Program-made: the position numbers and the translations under genes | Shown here: one piece after another, positions 47,194 to 56,986 of the stretch | Layout of the letters: every line of letters starts with the position of its first letter | How positions within the stretch are numbered: position 1 is the first letter of the stretch | Origin: Candidatus Synechococcus calcipolaris G9 | Lineage (GTDB): Bacteria > Cyanobacteriota > Cyanobacteriia > Thermosynechococcales > Thermosynechococcaceae | Direction of reading: 5' to 3' | Assembly (NCBI RefSeq): GCF_029582805.1 | Contig: NZ_JAKKUT010000002.1 | Coordinates: forward strand, 1,822,942-1,886,941 | Length of the DNA stretch: 64,000 nt | Notes under the pieces: generated by a model | Databases searched by the model: none | The model's input: only the letters and a program-made list of their open reading frames with translations | What the model was told of the DNA's origin: nothing

Positions 47194-47766
47194 ATGGTTA
47201 GAGTTCAGCGTCTTCTTCCGGCAATGTTTGCCGCAGGATGTTTAGTGGCCAGCGGTATGCCTCTGGTGGCCCAGGCCCAATCCAATCCAGGCTTTACATT
47301 TAATTGGGGCGATGGCCCCAGTGGCAGTCAGCAATTGCGCTATCATCTTGACTACGGTACCCCTGGATTCCTCGGCGATCGCTATTGGCTCCGCCTAGGT
47401 AATCAAAAGGTGGCCATTAACCGGATTAATATTAGCTATCCCGACTACTTTGATGGTACATTTAACGCCCAAAGCATTGAGCTACGCACCGGCGGCAGCA
47501 AAAGTAATAGCTTTTTCCAGTTTCGGCGGGATCCGGGCAAACTGATCGAGTTAGCCGAAGTCACCCTAGATCGGGACAATCGAACCATTGATATTGTTCC
47601 GGCTGAGGTCATTCCGGCGGGGACAGAAGTACAGGTAATTATGTCCAATGTGCGGAATCCCCGCAGTAGTGGAATGTTCTATTTCAATGCCCGAATTGGT
47701 TCCCCTGGGGATGTGCCCTTGATGCGCTATATCGGTACTTGGATTATTAGTATTGCCCGTCCTTAG
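47194..47766 (+). CDS. DUF2808-family exported protein
   Basis: A signal peptide (MFAAGCLVASGMPLVAQAQS) is followed by a beta-rich domain with INRINISYPDYFDGTFNAQS and AEVIPAGTEVQVIMSNVRNP, typical of DUF2808 in cyanobacteria. The 190-residue protein is likely periplasmic or surface-linked. Its function is unknown. The 187-bp 5' region is AT-rich and contains a GGATACATT element that could be a -10 box. Confidence 0.85.
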   Translation: MVRVQRLLPAMFAAGCLVASGMPLVAQAQSNPGFTFNWGDGPSGSQQLRYHLDYGTPGFLGDRYWLRLGNQKVAINRINISYPDYFDGTFNAQSIELRTGGSKSNSFFQFRRDPGKLIELAEVTLDRDNRTIDIVPAEVIPAGTEVQVIMSNVRNPRSSGMFYFNARIGSPGDVPLMRYIGTWIISIARP

Positions 47767-47795
47767 GACATTTAACGGTTAGCCTATTGCATCCT

Positions 47796-48182
47796 TTACC
47801 ACAATGCTGTCACGGGATAGCTCCAAAATGCATTGTCTTTGGTTATAATAGAGATATTCTCTGTTAAACTCTGAGCAATTATGAGTCTATCAAATGGATC
47901 TTTGTGGTGAAAAGGTAGCTTTGCTAATTCATCCAAGTGTTCTGGCTGTATTTTGAGTAGCTCAATGGCATTTCCGTACACCTCGCGCTTAACCAGTTCA
48001 GTGAACGCCATTTCGATCTCTAGTTTGCCAATACTAGCCTTAATAGACATTTCCCAGAGGCTCGCAACACTCAAGAATCTTTGGTTTACTTGGTCTTCGA
48101 TTAAATTTCTAGCGAGGTCACTGAGATCGAGATTGCCAGCGATAAACCACAAGAATGTGTGGGTATCGAGTAGGAGCTTCAT
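47796..48182 (-). CDS. PIN-domain toxin (VapC-like)
   Basis: PIN acids occur in LLLDTHTFLWF, ASLWEMSIKASIGK, DPFDRLIIAQSL and ITKDNAF. The LDTHTFLWF opening marks the PIN group that pairs with Phd-type antitoxins. At 128 residues it is full length. It overlaps its antitoxin gene by 4 bp (ATGA). Confidence 0.92.
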   Translation of the reverse strand: MKLLLDTHTFLWFIAGNLDLSDLARNLIEDQVNQRFLSVASLWEMSIKASIGKLEIEMAFTELVKREVYGNAIELLKIQPEHLDELAKLPFHHKDPFDRLIIAQSLTENISIITKDNAFWSYPVTALW

Positions 48183-48406
48183 GGAACATATTCCTCAAAA
48201 CCTTCCAATAGTTCGTCAAAATCATCTGACATTCTTACTAATCCCTTGGCACTACCAAACTTGGGAGTTTCGTTTCCCGTCCTGATCGGCACAATTTTGA
48301 AAGATGTTCCATCACTTCGGATGATGATAACCTCTTCCCCACCTGCTGCTTCTTCAATTAGCTCTGCTAGTTGGGCACCAGCTTCTTTCAAGTTGACTTG
48401 GTGCAT
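48179..48406 (-). CDS. Phd/YefM-family antitoxin
   Basis: The 75-residue protein begins MHQVNLKEAGAQLAELIEEA, the classical Phd/YefM N-terminus, with an acidic C-terminal tail (DDFDELLEGFEEYVP) that would wrap the toxin. The gene precedes and overlaps the PIN toxin by 4 bp. The AT-rich 5' sequence contains TATACTTTGAATATAG, a possible operator. Confidence 0.9.
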   Translation of the reverse strand: MHQVNLKEAGAQLAELIEEAAGGEEVIIIRSDGTSFKIVPIRTGNETPKFGSAKGLVRMSDDFDELLEGFEEYVP

Positions 48407-48635
48407 TGACGATTTTTCACAAAAACTTATACTTTGAATATAGCTTTTCTACGAAGGGTCGATCGCCCAGTATCTAATCCATCAGTCAGCTAGACCGCTT
48501 GATCAAGTGGCAGTTTGCTCTGGTTGGACTTGGCCAAAAGACCCTAAATTTAGATCTATACGCTAGAGACTACCCATCTATGCAAAACTCACTCTGTCTC
48601 TGTGCTATAGATAATGTTGTTTTGCGTCCTCTTTG

Positions 48636-49334
48636 ATGACCGTGATCCTACCTAAGCTCACTTCTCCTACTCCCCACATTTCTCCCCTGATGTCACCATT
48701 GCTCTATCTTGTGGCTGGGGATGTTCTATTAAATTTATTTTTCAAAGATATTGATGTCCATGGCCAGGAACATTTACCGATGTCTGGCCCGGTTTTACTG
48801 GCCCCAACCCATCGCTCCCGTTGGGATGCTCTCTTGATTCCCCACATCGCTGGACGACCCATCACCGGGCGAGACCTGTACTTCATGGTGTCCCACGATG
48901 AAATGACCGGCATACAGGGGTGGGTCATTGGCAACTTCGGCGGTTTTCCGGTCAATACCAACCAACCGAGTATCAGTACCCTGCGAACCGGGGTCAACCT
49001 ACTCAAGGCGGGAGAGGCCCTAGTGGTTTTTCCCGAAGGAAATATTTTTCGAGAGTCGCGGATTCAAGACTTGAAGCCTGGTTTGACCCGTCTGGCCATT
49101 CAAGCAACCTTGGCCCGACCTACCCCCGATGTCCAAATTGTCCCCATTGCCCTCCATTACAGTCAGGCCTTTCCCCAGTGGGGTAGCCAAGTCCGCATTG
49201 ATATTGGCCCACCCTTGCCCACCCATCGTTATGACCTTGAACGACCCAAGGAAGCGGCCCAGGATTTAATGCGGGATCTGCGTCATGCCCTAGAAGACCT
49301 CCATCCCTTAGCCCCCATTGCCTGTCCAGCCTGA
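48636..49334 (+). CDS. plsC: 1-acyl-sn-glycerol-3-phosphate acyltransferase
   Basis: PlsC makes phosphatidic acid, the precursor of membrane lipids. The HX4D catalytic motif is HRSRWD (about residues 52-57) and the substrate loop is FPEGNIFRES (about 133-142). ATG 48636 gives 232 residues; a TTG three bases upstream is unlikely. Its stop overlaps the start of the DUF3326 gene (ATGA), so the two are cotranslated. Confidence 0.9.
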   Translation: MTVILPKLTSPTPHISPLMSPLLYLVAGDVLLNLFFKDIDVHGQEHLPMSGPVLLAPTHRSRWDALLIPHIAGRPITGRDLYFMVSHDEMTGIQGWVIGNFGGFPVNTNQPSISTLRTGVNLLKAGEALVVFPEGNIFRESRIQDLKPGLTRLAIQATLARPTPDVQIVPIALHYSQAFPQWGSQVRIDIGPPLPTHRYDLERPKEAAQDLMRDLRHALEDLHPLAPIACPA

Positions 49335-50461
49335 TGGCCCCTGTTGCCAGTAATGGGTGTTCCCCTCGGTTTACCGTTGTAGTTATGATTCCCACGGGGA
49401 TTGGGGCGGCGATTGGTGGCTATGCGGGGGATGCCATTCCCGTGATCCGGGCGATCGCCCAGGTTGCAGATTGTGTGATTACCCATCCCAATGTCCTAAA
49501 TGGGGCCCAGTTGTATTGGCCCCTCGAAAATGTACTTTACGTGGAAGGCTACGGTCTGGATCAGTTTGCAGCGGGGGTATGGAATCTGCGACCGGTTCAC
49601 CAAAACCGCATCGGCCTGCTTTTAGATCAGGGGATTGAGCCAGAACTGCGTTTGCGCCACATCCAAAGTGCCGAGGCCTGTCGGGCAACCCTGGGCTTGG
49701 ATTTAACGGATTACCTCATTAGCGATCGCCCCCTAGGGGTTCGTCTTCTCGCCAGTGATTCGGGAGCCACCTGGGGAACCCTCGCGGAACCAGGCAGTTT
49801 ACTCAGGGGCGTGGAGCGGCTCATTCAGGAGGGAGGAGCAGAGGCCATTACCATTGTCAGTCGCTGTCCCGATGACCTAGGAACCCCGGCCCTCCAAGCC
49901 TACAGATCGGGCCAAGGGGTGGATCCCCTGGCGGGGGCAGAGGCAGTGATGAGTCATTTAGTGGTGCAACAGTTTCAATGCCCTGCGGCCCATGCTCCGG
50001 CCCTGTTGCCCTTACCCCTCGATGCCACCATTAGTCCCCGGTCGGCGGCGGAGGAATTGGGCTATACTTTTCTGCCCTCGGTCTTGGTGGGGTTAAGTCG
50101 TGCCCCCCAGTTTATGACAGCCACAGAGTCTAGGGGCACTTTAGAAATCATCGATGCCTCCCAGGTAAATGCCGTGATCATTCCTGCTTCAGCGGCAGGG
50201 GGGCGGAGTCTCTTCCATTGGCATGGAAACAGCCCCATTATTACCGTGGCCGACAATCAGACAACCCTAAATGTGTATCCCCACCACTTGGGTTTTTGCA
50301 CTCTAGGGAGCCAATCCTATGCTGAAGCCATTGGTGTTCTGGCGGCCCTCCGCGCCGGTGTCCATCCCCCTAGACTTCAAGCGGCGATCGCCCCCTTGGC
50401 CCCATTAACTCAAGGGTCTGTTGAATCGCCGCCTGGGTTGTCATCACCGCCTCTGGACTAA
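49334..50461 (+). CDS. DUF3326-family protein
   Basis: The protein of 375 residues matches DUF3326, a family of unknown function found in cyanobacteria and plants. Typical segments are MIPTGIGAAIGGYAGDAIPV (about residues 18-37) and ADCVITHPNVLNGAQLYWP. It is coupled to plsC by an ATGA overlap. Its final 92 bp lie inside the 3' end of the convergent PEP-utilising gene, so its C-terminal tail (after about residue 345) may be an extension. Confidence 0.88.
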   Translation: MAPVASNGCSPRFTVVVMIPTGIGAAIGGYAGDAIPVIRAIAQVADCVITHPNVLNGAQLYWPLENVLYVEGYGLDQFAAGVWNLRPVHQNRIGLLLDQGIEPELRLRHIQSAEACRATLGLDLTDYLISDRPLGVRLLASDSGATWGTLAEPGSLLRGVERLIQEGGAEAITIVSRCPDDLGTPALQAYRSGQGVDPLAGAEAVMSHLVVQQFQCPAAHAPALLPLPLDATISPRSAAEELGYTFLPSVLVGLSRAPQFMTATESRGTLEIIDASQVNAVIIPASAAGGRSLFHWHGNSPIITVADNQTTLNVYPHHLGFCTLGSQSYAEAIGVLAALRAGVHPPRLQAAIAPLAPLTQGSVESPPGLSSPPLD

Positions 50462-52685
50462 CGGAGATAGTATCAATACCCAGATTTACTAACCAAGGAA
50501 TCCAGGCAGAATTATGGGCGGGCAGTTCACCACAGATACTACAACCAAGGCCAACCCGTTGGGCGGTTCTAACAAAATGCTCAATGGCCGCTTTAACGCT
50601 GGGGTGGGCCTCATCTAAGGTCAGGCCCAAGGGTGGCTCATCCCGATCGATGCCCAAAAGGAGTTGAATTAAATCATTGGTACCAATGGAAATACCCTTG
50701 ACTCCCCGCTCCACTAAGTCCGGCAACATAAATAACAGGGCCGGCACTTCCGCCATCACCCAGAGTTGAAACCCGGGCACCTGGTCTAACCCAGCCGCAG
50801 TAATCCGTTCTTGGCAAAATTCAATTTCTTCTAAACTACGGACAAAGGGCAAAATTAACCGCAGGGGCGCGGCCCGGGTCGTAATCGCTTGGCGTAGGGC
50901 TGATAACTCTAGATCAAATAATGCCGGATGTAGAATATAGCGACAGGTTCCCCGTAAACCGAGGAGGGGGTTGGCTTCATTGGGTTCCCACTGGTCGCCA
51001 TCAATCAGGGCCCGGTATTCATGGGAGCGCAGATCCAGGCAACGGTAAAACAGGGGACGGGGAGCAATGGCCTGGATAAAGGGTGCAATTTCCGCCGCCC
51101 AGAGATCCCCCAATTCCTTGGATCGGCCACTTTCTAGCCAGCGATAGGGATGCTGTCCCCCTAGAATGCCTAGGAGCATTAATTCGGATCGCAGTAGGCC
51201 AATACCGGCGATCGCCAAGCCTGTTAACCGATCTAGGGCCGAGGCCTGACTGACATTCACCATCACCTGGGGGCCCCCTGGGTTTGGGGTCGTTGCTTGG
51301 GGGGGCGAAGGAGACGGCGTATCTGAGGCCAGGGGAATCACCCGTTGCTGTGGATCGAGGCGATAAACCCAGCCCTGATTGCCATCTAGAAACAACATTT
51401 CGCCCGTTTTAATCCTTTGCCGGGCCTGCTTCAGGGCCACCACCGCTGGACGGCTCAACTCCCGGGATAGAATGGCTCCATGGCTGGTGAGGCCTCCCTG
51501 TTCACAGATCACCCCTACTGCTGAGCGAACTAAGGGCAACCAATGGGGCAAAATGGCGGAGGCCACTAGAATATGGCCCGAGGCAGTGGCGGGGGGAGCC
51601 AAATCATTGACCACCAGGGCTGGGGCCATGGCTTGGCCTGAGGCGGCGGCTAATCCCTCTCCCACTGGCAAAAGCCGCAAGGGCATCAGGGGCGATTGAC
51701 TTGGGCTAGGTTCAATTAAGCCATGACTTAACCGTAGGCGATCGCCGTGGCATTGCCATAGGAGGGGGCCCGGCCAATCCGTAAGGGACATTAAAAGCCG
51801 TCCCAATTGATCTTGTTGCTCTGGGGACAGTTTTTGCTGAGGGGACTGATCCTCAGGGGACAGACGGTGAACCGGGATTGCCCCCTGCCTTTGCACTGGA
51901 ACGCTGGTATGACAACAGGCCCGACCCGTCTGCCCATGGATCAGATAGGTGACCCGACGGGGGCGATCGCCTAAGGGATGGCAAGAAAATGCCTCAAGGG
52001 GGGTAATGTGCCAGTAGGTTTGATCTGGCTCTAGGGCATGGTCAGGTTCACAGGTTTGGCATTGAATATCGGGGCTGGGATATTGGAGGGTTGCCCAACC
52101 ATAGGAGGCATCTGGATCTAGGGGCTGAACCAGAATATTCACACCCAATTGCTCCAGGGTCATATCATGCTGCCACCAAAGGTAGAGGTTCTTTGCCCGT
52201 AGCATATCCCGGTAAATCAATTGAATGTGGGTGTAAAGGTCTCCATAGGCAACGAGGCGGGAGGCAACCATTCCCCAGGCAAAATCCTGATTTTGATTCT
52301 TTTGGTTTTGATGATAAAAATAGGGAATTACCAAAAACTTGGGTTCAGGGGAGGCGGCAGAATTCCTCAGGTCAAAAAGCTCTACAACCTGTTCGAGATT
52401 GCCAATGTCAAGGGGAGGCAGGGCCTGCTGAAGGGCGATCGCCATGGCTTTCAGGTGTTGACTATCGGGTAAAGCCCCATTGGCCTGGCATTGGAGCCAT
52501 TCTTGGCGGCCATTGTGCCAAAGGATTTTTAGGCTGGGAATACACCCTTGCCAAACCCGATTAGAAATGACACCACTGGGACAGAGGGGCAAGCCAACAT
52601 TCTGCCAAGCTTTTAACTGACTTAGGGCAGGGGCAAGAAACTCTGATGGAGAGAGGGGGAGGAGATCCAGTCGCAAAGAAGGCAC
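50370..52685 (-). CDS. PEP-utilising enzyme with unusual N-terminal half
   Basis: The C-terminal half carries the swivelling phosphohistidine domain (EQGGLTSHGAILSRELSRPA, about residue 400) and the PEP-binding TIM barrel (SIGTNDLIQLLLGIDRDEPP, CSICGELPAH) of pyruvate phosphate dikinase, PEP synthase and enzyme I. Residues 1-330 do not show the ATP-grasp nucleotide-binding motifs of those enzymes. Some cyanobacteria carry similar putative PEP-binding proteins of about 750 residues. The reaction cannot be named. It starts 12 bp after rel on the same strand and overlaps DUF3326 by 92 bp. Confidence 0.85.
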   Translation of the reverse strand: MPSLRLDLLPLSPSEFLAPALSQLKAWQNVGLPLCPSGVISNRVWQGCIPSLKILWHNGRQEWLQCQANGALPDSQHLKAMAIALQQALPPLDIGNLEQVVELFDLRNSAASPEPKFLVIPYFYHQNQKNQNQDFAWGMVASRLVAYGDLYTHIQLIYRDMLRAKNLYLWWQHDMTLEQLGVNILVQPLDPDASYGWATLQYPSPDIQCQTCEPDHALEPDQTYWHITPLEAFSCHPLGDRPRRVTYLIHGQTGRACCHTSVPVQRQGAIPVHRLSPEDQSPQQKLSPEQQDQLGRLLMSLTDWPGPLLWQCHGDRLRLSHGLIEPSPSQSPLMPLRLLPVGEGLAAASGQAMAPALVVNDLAPPATASGHILVASAILPHWLPLVRSAVGVICEQGGLTSHGAILSRELSRPAVVALKQARQRIKTGEMLFLDGNQGWVYRLDPQQRVIPLASDTPSPSPPQATTPNPGGPQVMVNVSQASALDRLTGLAIAGIGLLRSELMLLGILGGQHPYRWLESGRSKELGDLWAAEIAPFIQAIAPRPLFYRCLDLRSHEYRALIDGDQWEPNEANPLLGLRGTCRYILHPALFDLELSALRQAITTRAAPLRLILPFVRSLEEIEFCQERITAAGLDQVPGFQLWVMAEVPALLFMLPDLVERGVKGISIGTNDLIQLLLGIDRDEPPLGLTLDEAHPSVKAAIEHFVRTAQRVGLGCSICGELPAHNSAWIPWLVNLGIDTISVSPEAVMTTQAAIQQTLELMGPRGRSPLEV

Positions 52686-52697
52686 GGCAACCAGTGC

Positions 52698-54950
52698 TTA
52701 GGGGGTAGAGACTTCCGCTTGGTGACGGCGACGTAAATTAAGGACATCAGTAATTTTTTTTATCTGGGTAAAAGTCTGCTCCAGTTGCCCGGAATCGACA
52801 ATATCAATACAGAGATCAATCATGGCTGTACGGCCAGGATCGGTATGGACATGGGCATTACGAACATTTATTTGATTATCTGTTAAACGGGTTAAAATAT
52901 CCTTGAGTACACCTACCCGATCAATGACCTCAATTTGCACATCTACGGGATAGGTTTGGGGACGATGCTGCCCTCGATTTTCATTCCAGCTAACGGGAAT
53001 CAGGCGATCGCCGGGAATATTTTCGATATTACTACAACCTTGGCGATGAATTGAAATGCCACGGCTACCCAGGGTGACAATGCCAATAATTGGTTCTCCG
53101 GGGACTGGGGAGCAACACCCCGCCAGGTGATATAACAATCCTTCAATACCTAAAATCGGATCGTTACTATGGGTTTGGGGGGGCGGTGCATGGCGTTGGA
53201 GCAGATTGATTTCATCGGCTAAACTACTCGTTTCCGCCGTATTTTTTGGGATGTCCTGGGTTTCGGCCAGGGTATAGTTGCGGATCCGATTGACAACCAG
53301 ATTGAGGGCGATTTCACCGTAGCCCAACCCCGCCAGCAAGTCTTCGGGGGTTTGGTAATTACATCGCTCTGCCACCGCCTGCATTTGGGATGACTTGAGC
53401 AGGGTATTAAACCCGGATTTCCCCAGATGCTTTTCCAGGAGTTCCCGACCCCGTTGTACGTTTTCATCCCGTCGCTCTCGCTTAAACCATTGACGAATAC
53501 GATTACGGGCACTGGTGGTAACGACAAAGTTTAACCAATCTAAGCTGGGGTGGGAGTTTTTGTTCGTAATAATTTCCACAATATCGCCATTGGCCAAAAG
53601 GGAATCAATGGTGACAATACGCCCATTCACCTTTGCGCCAACGCACTGCTCCCCTACCTCGGAATGGATGCGGTAGGCAAAGTCAAGGGGAGTTGCTCCC
53701 CGCGGGAAAAAGAAGACTTCTCCTTTGGGAGTAAAGACATAGACTTCACTTTCAAATAAATCATCCCGCACACTATCGAGATATTCCTGGGCATCTTTAA
53801 GATCATTTTGCCAATCGAGGAGTTGCCGTAGCCAGGTAAATCGTTCATCCTGGGGAGTCCATTGTTGGGGCTTGGAATGCCCCGCTTCCTTGTATTTCCA
53901 GTGGGCGGCAATCCCAAATTCGGCAATGGCGTGCATTTCATGGGTGCGGATCTGCACCTCTAGGGGCTGACCTGACAAACCATTGACGACGGTATGCAGG
54001 GATTGATATTGGTTGGGCTTAGGGACACTAATGTAGTCCTTCATTCGCCCCGGCATGGCCCGGAAACAGTTATGGGCAACGGCCAAGGCTTGATAGCAAT
54101 CCCCCTTGGTTTCGACGAGAACACGAATGCCAGCAACATCGTAGATTTCGTGAAATTCCTTTTGTTGCCGCACCATTTTTTGATAGATGCTGTAGAGATG
54201 TTTGGGCCGCCCGGTAATTTCAACATTGGCAAATTTTTTGTCATCCATGTGTTTCTGAAGCAGGGCGATCGCTTCGTTGACCTGGGCTTCCCGATCCACC
54301 CGTTTTTCGGCCACGTATTCCTGCATTTGCCGATAGGCATCGGGTTCTAGGTACTTAAAGGTTAAGTCTTCCAATTCCCATTTCACCCGCCAAATCCCCA
54401 AACGGTTGGCCAGGGGGGCAAAGACATCCCGGGTTTCTTGGGCAATGCGACGGCGGCGTTCATCGGAAAGGTATTCCAGCGTCCGCATATTGTGGAGGCG
54501 ATCGGCGAGCTTCACCACAATCACCCGAATATCACGGGTCATGGCCAAAAACATCCGCCGGAAACTCTCGGCCTGACGCTCGGTTTTGCTGGAAAAGTCG
54601 TACTTGGAAAGTTTGGTTACCCCCTCCACCAGTTGGCGTACCTCGGGGCCAAATTCTGCCTCTAGGTCTTCGCCAGTCATGGCCGTGTCTTCAATGACAT
54701 CGTGAAGGAAGCCTGCGGCAATCAGGGCCGGGCCACCCCCCAAATCCCGAAGTAAACTGGCAACGGCGACGGGATGGGCAATATAGGGTTCCCCAGAGGC
54801 ACGAAGCTGACCCTCGTGGAGGTTGTAGGCAAAATTAAAGGCGTGACAGACAAGATTATCGCCTTCATCTTCATTGGGTTCCAACAAGCAGCTTTGCAAC
54901 CAATCCGGCAGAGTAATATCAGTGGGAATTTTGGGAGCAAAAGCATTCAT
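52698..54950 (-). CDS. Bifunctional (p)ppGpp synthase/hydrolase (RelA/SpoT)
   Basis: This enzyme makes and degrades the alarmone (p)ppGpp. The HD hydrolase is intact (AAGFLHDVIEDTAM, about residues 81-94). The synthetase domain has YDVAGIRVLVETKGDCYQAL and KPNQYQSLHTVVNG. A TGS domain (VYVFTPKGEVFFFPRGATPL) and a C-terminal ACT domain (VGVLKDILTRLTDNQINVRN) follow. At 750 residues it is a full-length long RSH protein. It lies in the string trx-argB-rel-PEP. Confidence 0.96.
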   Translation of the reverse strand: MNAFAPKIPTDITLPDWLQSCLLEPNEDEGDNLVCHAFNFAYNLHEGQLRASGEPYIAHPVAVASLLRDLGGGPALIAAGFLHDVIEDTAMTGEDLEAEFGPEVRQLVEGVTKLSKYDFSSKTERQAESFRRMFLAMTRDIRVIVVKLADRLHNMRTLEYLSDERRRRIAQETRDVFAPLANRLGIWRVKWELEDLTFKYLEPDAYRQMQEYVAEKRVDREAQVNEAIALLQKHMDDKKFANVEITGRPKHLYSIYQKMVRQQKEFHEIYDVAGIRVLVETKGDCYQALAVAHNCFRAMPGRMKDYISVPKPNQYQSLHTVVNGLSGQPLEVQIRTHEMHAIAEFGIAAHWKYKEAGHSKPQQWTPQDERFTWLRQLLDWQNDLKDAQEYLDSVRDDLFESEVYVFTPKGEVFFFPRGATPLDFAYRIHSEVGEQCVGAKVNGRIVTIDSLLANGDIVEIITNKNSHPSLDWLNFVVTTSARNRIRQWFKRERRDENVQRGRELLEKHLGKSGFNTLLKSSQMQAVAERCNYQTPEDLLAGLGYGEIALNLVVNRIRNYTLAETQDIPKNTAETSSLADEINLLQRHAPPPQTHSNDPILGIEGLLYHLAGCCSPVPGEPIIGIVTLGSRGISIHRQGCSNIENIPGDRLIPVSWNENRGQHRPQTYPVDVQIEVIDRVGVLKDILTRLTDNQINVRNAHVHTDPGRTAMIDLCIDIVDSGQLEQTFTQIKKITDVLNLRRRHQAEVSTP

Positions 54951-55104
54951 AGTGGCATCAATCCCAGGGGAGATTTTTCTATTGTAGGTAATTGATTTGG
55001 ATTACAACCTAACCCAAATGGTTGAATGTTCAGAATTTTACATTATTTCTAGGGGGGTGGCAAAAATTATCTAGGGAATCAAATTGAACTACAGGCAAAT
55101 TTAA

Positions 55105-55989
55105 CTACGGGGTTGAGGGGTTAATGTCATAACTGGATCCCACGAGCATCGAGCCAATGCCGGAGTCGGTGAAAATTTCTAGGAGGAGGGCATGGGGTAA
55201 GCGGCCATCAATAATATGGGCTGCCCGTACTCCCTGGGCCAGGGATCGTACGCAACAATTCACCTTGGGAATCATGCCACCGGAGACAACTCCAGATTCG
55301 ATTAATTGCCGGGCTTGGTTAATATCCAGTTTGTAGATCAGGGATTCGGGATCCTGAAAATCCTTCAAAATACCTGGGGTGTCGGTGAGTAGAATCAGCT
55401 TTTCGGCATTCAGGGCAGCGGCAATTTCTCCCGCCACCGTATCGGCATTGATGTTGTAGGCTTGACCGGTTTCATCGGCGGCCACACTGGAGATCACGGG
55501 AATATAGCCACTTTTGACGAGGGTGGCGATCACGCTAATATCTACCCCTTGAACTTCACCGACAAAACCAATATCCCCTTCGGCTTGGGCCCGGGCCCGA
55601 ATCAGGTTGCCATCTTTGCCGCAGAGACCAACGGCTTGGCCACCGGCCCGATTAATCAGGGCAACCAGTTCTTTATTCACCCGCCCCACTAGCACCATTT
55701 CCACCACATCCATAGTGGGCGCGTCCGTTACCCGCAGGCCATTTTTGAATTGGGGTTCGATATTGAGTTTGGTTAACCAGGAGTTGATTTCCGGGCCACC
55801 CCCATGGATCACCACGGGACGCATCCCCACGTAGGAGAGAAAGACAATATCCCGAATCACCGTATCTTTGAGGGCACTATCTTTCATGGCGGCTCCACCG
55901 TATTTGACAACGACGGTACGGCCGGCAAAGGCTTGAAGGTAGGGCAGGGCTTCACTGAGAACTTGGACGCGATCGCGATCGGTGAGCAT
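55105..55989 (-). CDS. argB: Acetylglutamate kinase
   Basis: ArgB phosphorylates N-acetylglutamate, the second step of arginine synthesis; in cyanobacteria PII controls it. The phosphate-binding [12 protein letters not shown] (about residues 25-36), [10 protein letters not shown] and [20 protein letters not shown] are diagnostic. At 294 residues it is typical. It lies 35 bp after the thioredoxin gene and 154 bp before rel. Confidence 0.96.
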   Translation of the reverse strand: MLTDRDRVQVLSEALPYLQAFAGRTVVVKYGGAAMKDSALKDTVIRDIVFLSYVGMRPVVIHGGGPEINSWLTKLNIEPQFKNGLRVTDAPTMDVVEMVLVGRVNKELVALINRAGGQAVGLCGKDGNLIRARAQAEGDIGFVGEVQGVDISVIATLVKSGYIPVISSVAADETGQAYNINADTVAGEIAAALNAEKLILLTDTPGILKDFQDPESLIYKLDINQARQLIESGVVSGGMIPKVNCCVRSLAQGVRAAHIIDGRLPHALLLEIFTDSGIGSMLVGSSYDINPSTP

Positions 55990-56024
55990 AGTCAGGTCAC
56001 TTTTTTAGGACGGATTTTGCCATC

Positions 56025-56342
56025 CTAAACGAGATGACGTACCCGTTCAATAATCACTTCCGGGGGCTGAACGCCTTCCCAGTGTTCCACCACTGTTCCG
56101 TGATGAAATAACAACAATGTGGGTAAGGCCTGGACATGGTACTGGCTGGCGATCGCCGGGTAGCGTTCCGAATCAATTTTGACAACTTCTAGACGGGATT
56201 TAAGAATGGATTTTACCTGATCTAGAATCTTACCCATCATCCGACAGGGCCCACACCATTCGGCGTAAAAGTCTACTAAAACGGGGGTTTTAGCCTGGGA
56301 AATCAAGTCTTCAAAACTGGAAAATTCACGTTTGACGGCCAT
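56025..56342 (-). CDS. Thioredoxin
   Basis: The 105-residue protein has the redox-active WCGPCRMM and the VQALPTLLLFHHG cis-proline loop. It reduces disulfides in target enzymes. ATG 56342 is preferred because the family starts with AVKREF; the open frame extends to 56402 but adds only unrelated residues. It leads the argB-rel string. Confidence 0.93.
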   Translation of the reverse strand: MAVKREFSSFEDLISQAKTPVLVDFYAEWCGPCRMMGKILDQVKSILKSRLEVVKIDSERYPAIASQYHVQALPTLLLFHHGTVVEHWEGVQPPEVIIERVRHLV

Positions 56343-56559
56343 GGAAATTCTCCGGAAGGGGTTACGTTCTATTCTGGGAGCGATCGCTCCTCCATGGGGC
56401 AAAACATTACTAAATGTAAAGTCTTTTCAGCAAAAAATTGCAAATTGTAAGGATTTTGGAACTGGGGGAAATTCCTCTTTTAGACTGGGGAACGGAATCC
56501 TTGGGAGGCGATCCCGATCGATGGGTGTCGATCCCTAGTTGAGGTTTTATTGAGGGAAG

Positions 56560-56919
56560 ATGATGCTACAAAATTGGGAATGGCACAGCTGGTTACTGTT
56601 TTTGTCGGCGATCGCGTCCTTGATCGGCATTCTCTGGCTGGTTCACCAAGAGAAACAGGCGGGGGCCCAAGGGCAGAACGTCCCGGAGTTAACCCTCCAA
56701 CAGGCCTACGGTGAAACCCTTTTACGCATGATCTTTGTCTACTGGTTGCTCTATTGTGGCGTGAAGGGATTACAAGGCCTCGTTCCTTTAGAGGGAACGG
56801 ATCTGGGGCGAATGTGCCAAGTAACAGGATTATTATCCTACTTGCTCACCTTTTCCTCGGTACTCTGTTTGCCCATGCATTACGTCCAAGCTCGCCAGGG
56901 GCAACAGCAAGTTAATTGA
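56560..56919 (+). CDS. Small membrane protein of unknown function
   Basis: This 119-residue protein has three hydrophobic segments: WLLFLSAIASLIGILWLV near the N-terminus, then MIFVYWLLYCGVKG and LLSYLLTFSSVLCLPMH. It has no domain that I recognise. The start ATG 56560 follows GAGGGAAG, a good ribosome-binding site. It ends within a tandem 14-bp repeat and lies 67 bp before trpD on the same strand. Confidence 0.75.
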   Translation: MMLQNWEWHSWLLFLSAIASLIGILWLVHQEKQAGAQGQNVPELTLQQAYGETLLRMIFVYWLLYCGVKGLQGLVPLEGTDLGRMCQVTGLLSYLLTFSSVLCLPMHYVQARQGQQQVN

Positions 56920-56941
56920 CAATGAATAATTGACAATGAAT
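56914..56941. repeat. Two tandem copies of a 14-bp repeat
   Basis: AATTGACAATGAAT occurs twice exactly, followed by a degenerate AATTAAAAATTGACGATTGA stretch. It resembles short AT-rich intergenic repeats common in cyanobacteria. It covers the stop codon of the small membrane-protein gene and lies upstream of trpD. Confidence 0.7.
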
Positions 56942-56986
56942 AATTAAAAATTGACGATTGATGATTGATATTAATGAACTAAAGTC

